64,000 nt of DNA from Eubacterium sp. (GTDB lineage: Bacteria > Bacillota > Clostridia > Lachnospirales > Lachnospiraceae): positions 1-64,000 of the forward strand of contig JAILOU010000029.1 in assembly GCA_024690665.1 (NCBI GenBank), in the 5' to 3' direction. Below the pieces are notes generated by a model. That model was not told the origin of the DNA, searched no databases, and worked only from the letters and a program-made list of their open reading frames with translations. This document shows positions 62,168 through 64,000 of this stretch, in pieces (position 1 is the first letter of the stretch; every line of letters starts with the position of its first letter). A program made the translations under genes and the position numbers.

Positions 62168-64000
62168 CTAACCACGATATACAAGTCCCAATCTGGCTGC
62201 TTTGCGTTCTGCTTCTGCTCTGTTTTTAACTCCCAGTTTTTTATAGATATTACGATTGTGCTTCTTTAAGCCATCATAGCTAATCTGAAGTTGCTTGCAG
62301 ATTTCATCCATCGGCATCCCTGCACATAGCAGCGCAAGCACCTGCGACTCACGCTTTGTCAGCGATATTGTTTCTTTCGGAATGAATCGCATATAATCCG
62401 GGTAATAGGAAGCCACCTGAATACACTCCTCATATACCTGCCTGAAAAAATCCGAATCAATTCTTTTGAATGCCCCTTCTTCTTTCATCTGTTTTAACAG
62501 TAGCAATACCGCACTTCCCTCAATTGCAATCAGTCTGACAAAATGATATTCCTCTGCTTTTTCGACAGCCCGATACAGACACGATTTCCAGTGCTCATCC
62601 TCCAGCCGATATAGTGCAATTGCTTTTAGGATTTCATTCTCCATCCAGCAAAAATATCGATCGTAGGAGGTATAATAACTTGTTAAAAAGGTAGCGGTAT
62701 CAAACGCTTCCTGCAGACGACTTTGCGCAATCAGACACTTGATTTTCATCATCTGCCGGTAACGATCGGATATCTTAAATTCCATCTTCGCATCCGGAAT
62801 ACTTTCTATATACTTGCTGATTCGTTCACTATTTCCTGAAAAAAGCGAAAGCCATACTTCAAATGCCTCCAGATTGGCGTACAGATATTCCGCATTTTCC
62901 GTTCTTGCTTTATCATAGAAAGATTGTGCGACTCTCCTGGCAGATGGAAGTTGACCTTCTATAATATGCTGTCTTGCCTGAATACCGACAGCTGCAAAGC
63001 ACATCTCAATCTTTCCCCCATGTGCTGCTGCTCCGTATCCATCATTGCAACGCGTCAACACTTCATAAGCCGTCATGGTTCCTTTTTCAAAACCGCTTTC
63101 TGCCATCGATAAGGTTACAAGACCCTGCCCGTACTTTCCGGTAATCACCTCTACCGGTTTTCCCATAAAGCGCGCAATCTGTGTATCGCTCTTCGACCAC
63201 TCACTAAAGTCCAGTCCGCCATTCATTACCGATGGCATATTGCCGGTCACCGAAAATTCCGGAAGCACCACTTCCCCCTTTCGAATCAGTGCAAAGACAT
63301 TGCGCATGATGCGAAGAATCCCCTTCGTTCCACGATGCGGTAGCGCAATGTCCAGATATGCAAGTCTTGTCTTTGCTTCTCTTCGAAGTTCCCGGCTGTT
63401 CGTTTTATTCTTTTCAAACGCCTCTAACTTTGCATACCACTCTTCTGACTTATCCGGCATTAGGATTAGTGCATAAATCATACTCATCCCGGCCATCAAC
63501 ACCGGCATCTGTGTCAGTTCTTCTTCCGGCAACTGAAAGTAATACTCTTTTGTATCCACATAGTGACCAACTCCCGGATGACTTTGCGCATTTCGAACCA
63601 AAATCTCCCGAATACGATTGTTCGCGTGTGCCTTGCTGTAATACTTAAGTGCATTGGGCACATCACCTGTCATATCGTAGTACTCTGCCGCCTTGCGATA
63701 GTTTTCTTCAATCTGTTCTTTTGACCAGAGAAGATCCTGCTTCCACAGATAGTAGCCCTTAATCTCCGGTCTTAGATAATAATCCCCCTCATCATCGATC
63801 CAAAGCTGGTTCATACTCTTTCTGCAGTACTCAATAATCGCTCCGACATTCTTATCCCCCGTCAGGTACTCTGCCATCTCCTGAGAAAATCGTTCAAATG
63901 AACATACGCTAAGAGAAAACTGGATAAACTCCTGCGGCCAGTAATCAAAAAGTCTTCCATCCCATAGATGAAAGATATCCTGTATGACATTAGCCTTCAT
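62168..64000 (-). CDS. LuxR/MalT-type regulator, 3' part
   Basis: At least 610 residues of a large helix-turn-helix regulator; the gene runs off the window edge. The C-terminal LuxR HTH (SLTKRESQVLALLCAGMPMDEICKQLQ ... KLGVKNRAEAERKA) is clear. The rest is a helical, TPR-like region (AAEYYDMTGDVPNALKYYSKA). MalT-type proteins of about 800-900 aa have an N-terminal ATPase, which would lie outside the window, so the Met at 64000 is probably internal. Target genes may be the two small genes downstream. Confidence 0.82.
   Translation of the reverse strand: MKANVIQDIFHLWDGRLFDYWPQEFIQFSLSVCSFERFSQEMAEYLTGDKNVGAIIEYCRKSMNQLWIDDEGDYYLRPEIKGYYLWKQDLLWSKEQIEENYRKAAEYYDMTGDVPNALKYYSKAHANNRIREILVRNAQSHPGVGHYVDTKEYYFQLPEEELTQMPVLMAGMSMIYALILMPDKSEEWYAKLEAFEKNKTNSRELRREAKTRLAYLDIALPHRGTKGILRIMRNVFALIRKGEVVLPEFSVTGNMPSVMNGGLDFSEWSKSDTQIARFMGKPVEVITGKYGQGLVTLSMAESGFEKGTMTAYEVLTRCNDGYGAAAHGGKIEMCFAAVGIQARQHIIEGQLPSARRVAQSFYDKARTENAEYLYANLEAFEVWLSLFSGNSERISKYIESIPDAKMEFKISDRYRQMMKIKCLIAQSRLQEAFDTATFLTSYYTSYDRYFCWMENEILKAIALYRLEDEHWKSCLYRAVEKAEEYHFVRLIAIEGSAVLLLLKQMKEEGAFKRIDSDFFRQVYEECIQVASYYPDYMRFIPKETISLTKRESQVLALLCAGMPMDEICKQLQISYDGLKKHNRNIYKKLGVKNRAEAERKAARLGLVYRG

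Overview
The window looks like chromosomal DNA of a strictly anaerobic, low-to-moderate-GC Firmicute, most likely a gut Lachnospiraceae (Clostridia). The inference rests on gene content: a GlgC/GlgD pair, SpoVG, DnaD- and DnaI-type helicase-loading proteins, anaerobic NrdD/NrdG, Hcp, an NADH-linked formate dehydrogenase with a [FeFe]-hydrogenase-like accessory protein, and secreted proteins with Lys/Thr-rich Ig-like tails. I see no rRNA, tRNA, CRISPR array, intact transposon or prophage.

Layout. 0-18 kb is almost all minus strand and mostly housekeeping: a two-component system, metK under a SAM-I riboswitch, murA, two ABC exporter half-transporters with aroK, a lipoprotein foldase, mfd-pth, spoVG and glgC-glgD. 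18-23 kb is plus strand: murC, a DnaA-box-rich intergenic region, a DnaD-like gene, a DnaI/DnaC-like loader gene and a PRPP synthetase. 23-32 kb carries TrkH/TrkA potassium uptake, metA, a 405-nt highly structured intergenic element, nrdD-nrdG and a PAP2 phosphatase. 32-41.5 kb is a formate dehydrogenase/NADH module (FdhF, NuoF, 2Fe-2S protein, orphan ATPase, NuoE) preceded by a second operon (DRTGG, orphan ATPase, [FeFe]-hydrogenase-like protein, DRTGG, PHP) that looks regulatory or sensory.

42.7-56 kb is the accessory heart of the window. A cobalamin riboswitch with its own promoter and terminator heads an operon for an exported CbiK-type chelatase, a surface protein with three TTAMSxPH repeats fused to half of a substrate-binding protein, a lipoprotein binding protein, a permease and an ATPase: a candidate corrinoid or tetrapyrrole capture system. 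Interleaved with it is a small regulon marked by the palindrome GTTGC-N4-GCAAC. It covers hcp, its divergent Crp/Fnr-type regulator, a DUF2249 protein and an unknown His-rich protein, which suggests a nitrosative-stress response. 56-64 kb holds an HD hydrolase, a Nudix hydrolase, a YitT-GNAT fusion, an L,D-transpeptidase, RNase H, a LURP-one-like protein, a small unknown protein and the 3' part of a large LuxR-type regulator cut by the window edge.

Three minus-strand genes (138, 28196 and 58217) end with a TAA stop that is itself part of a hairpin-rich intergenic element. Two of these elements are copies of one repeat.
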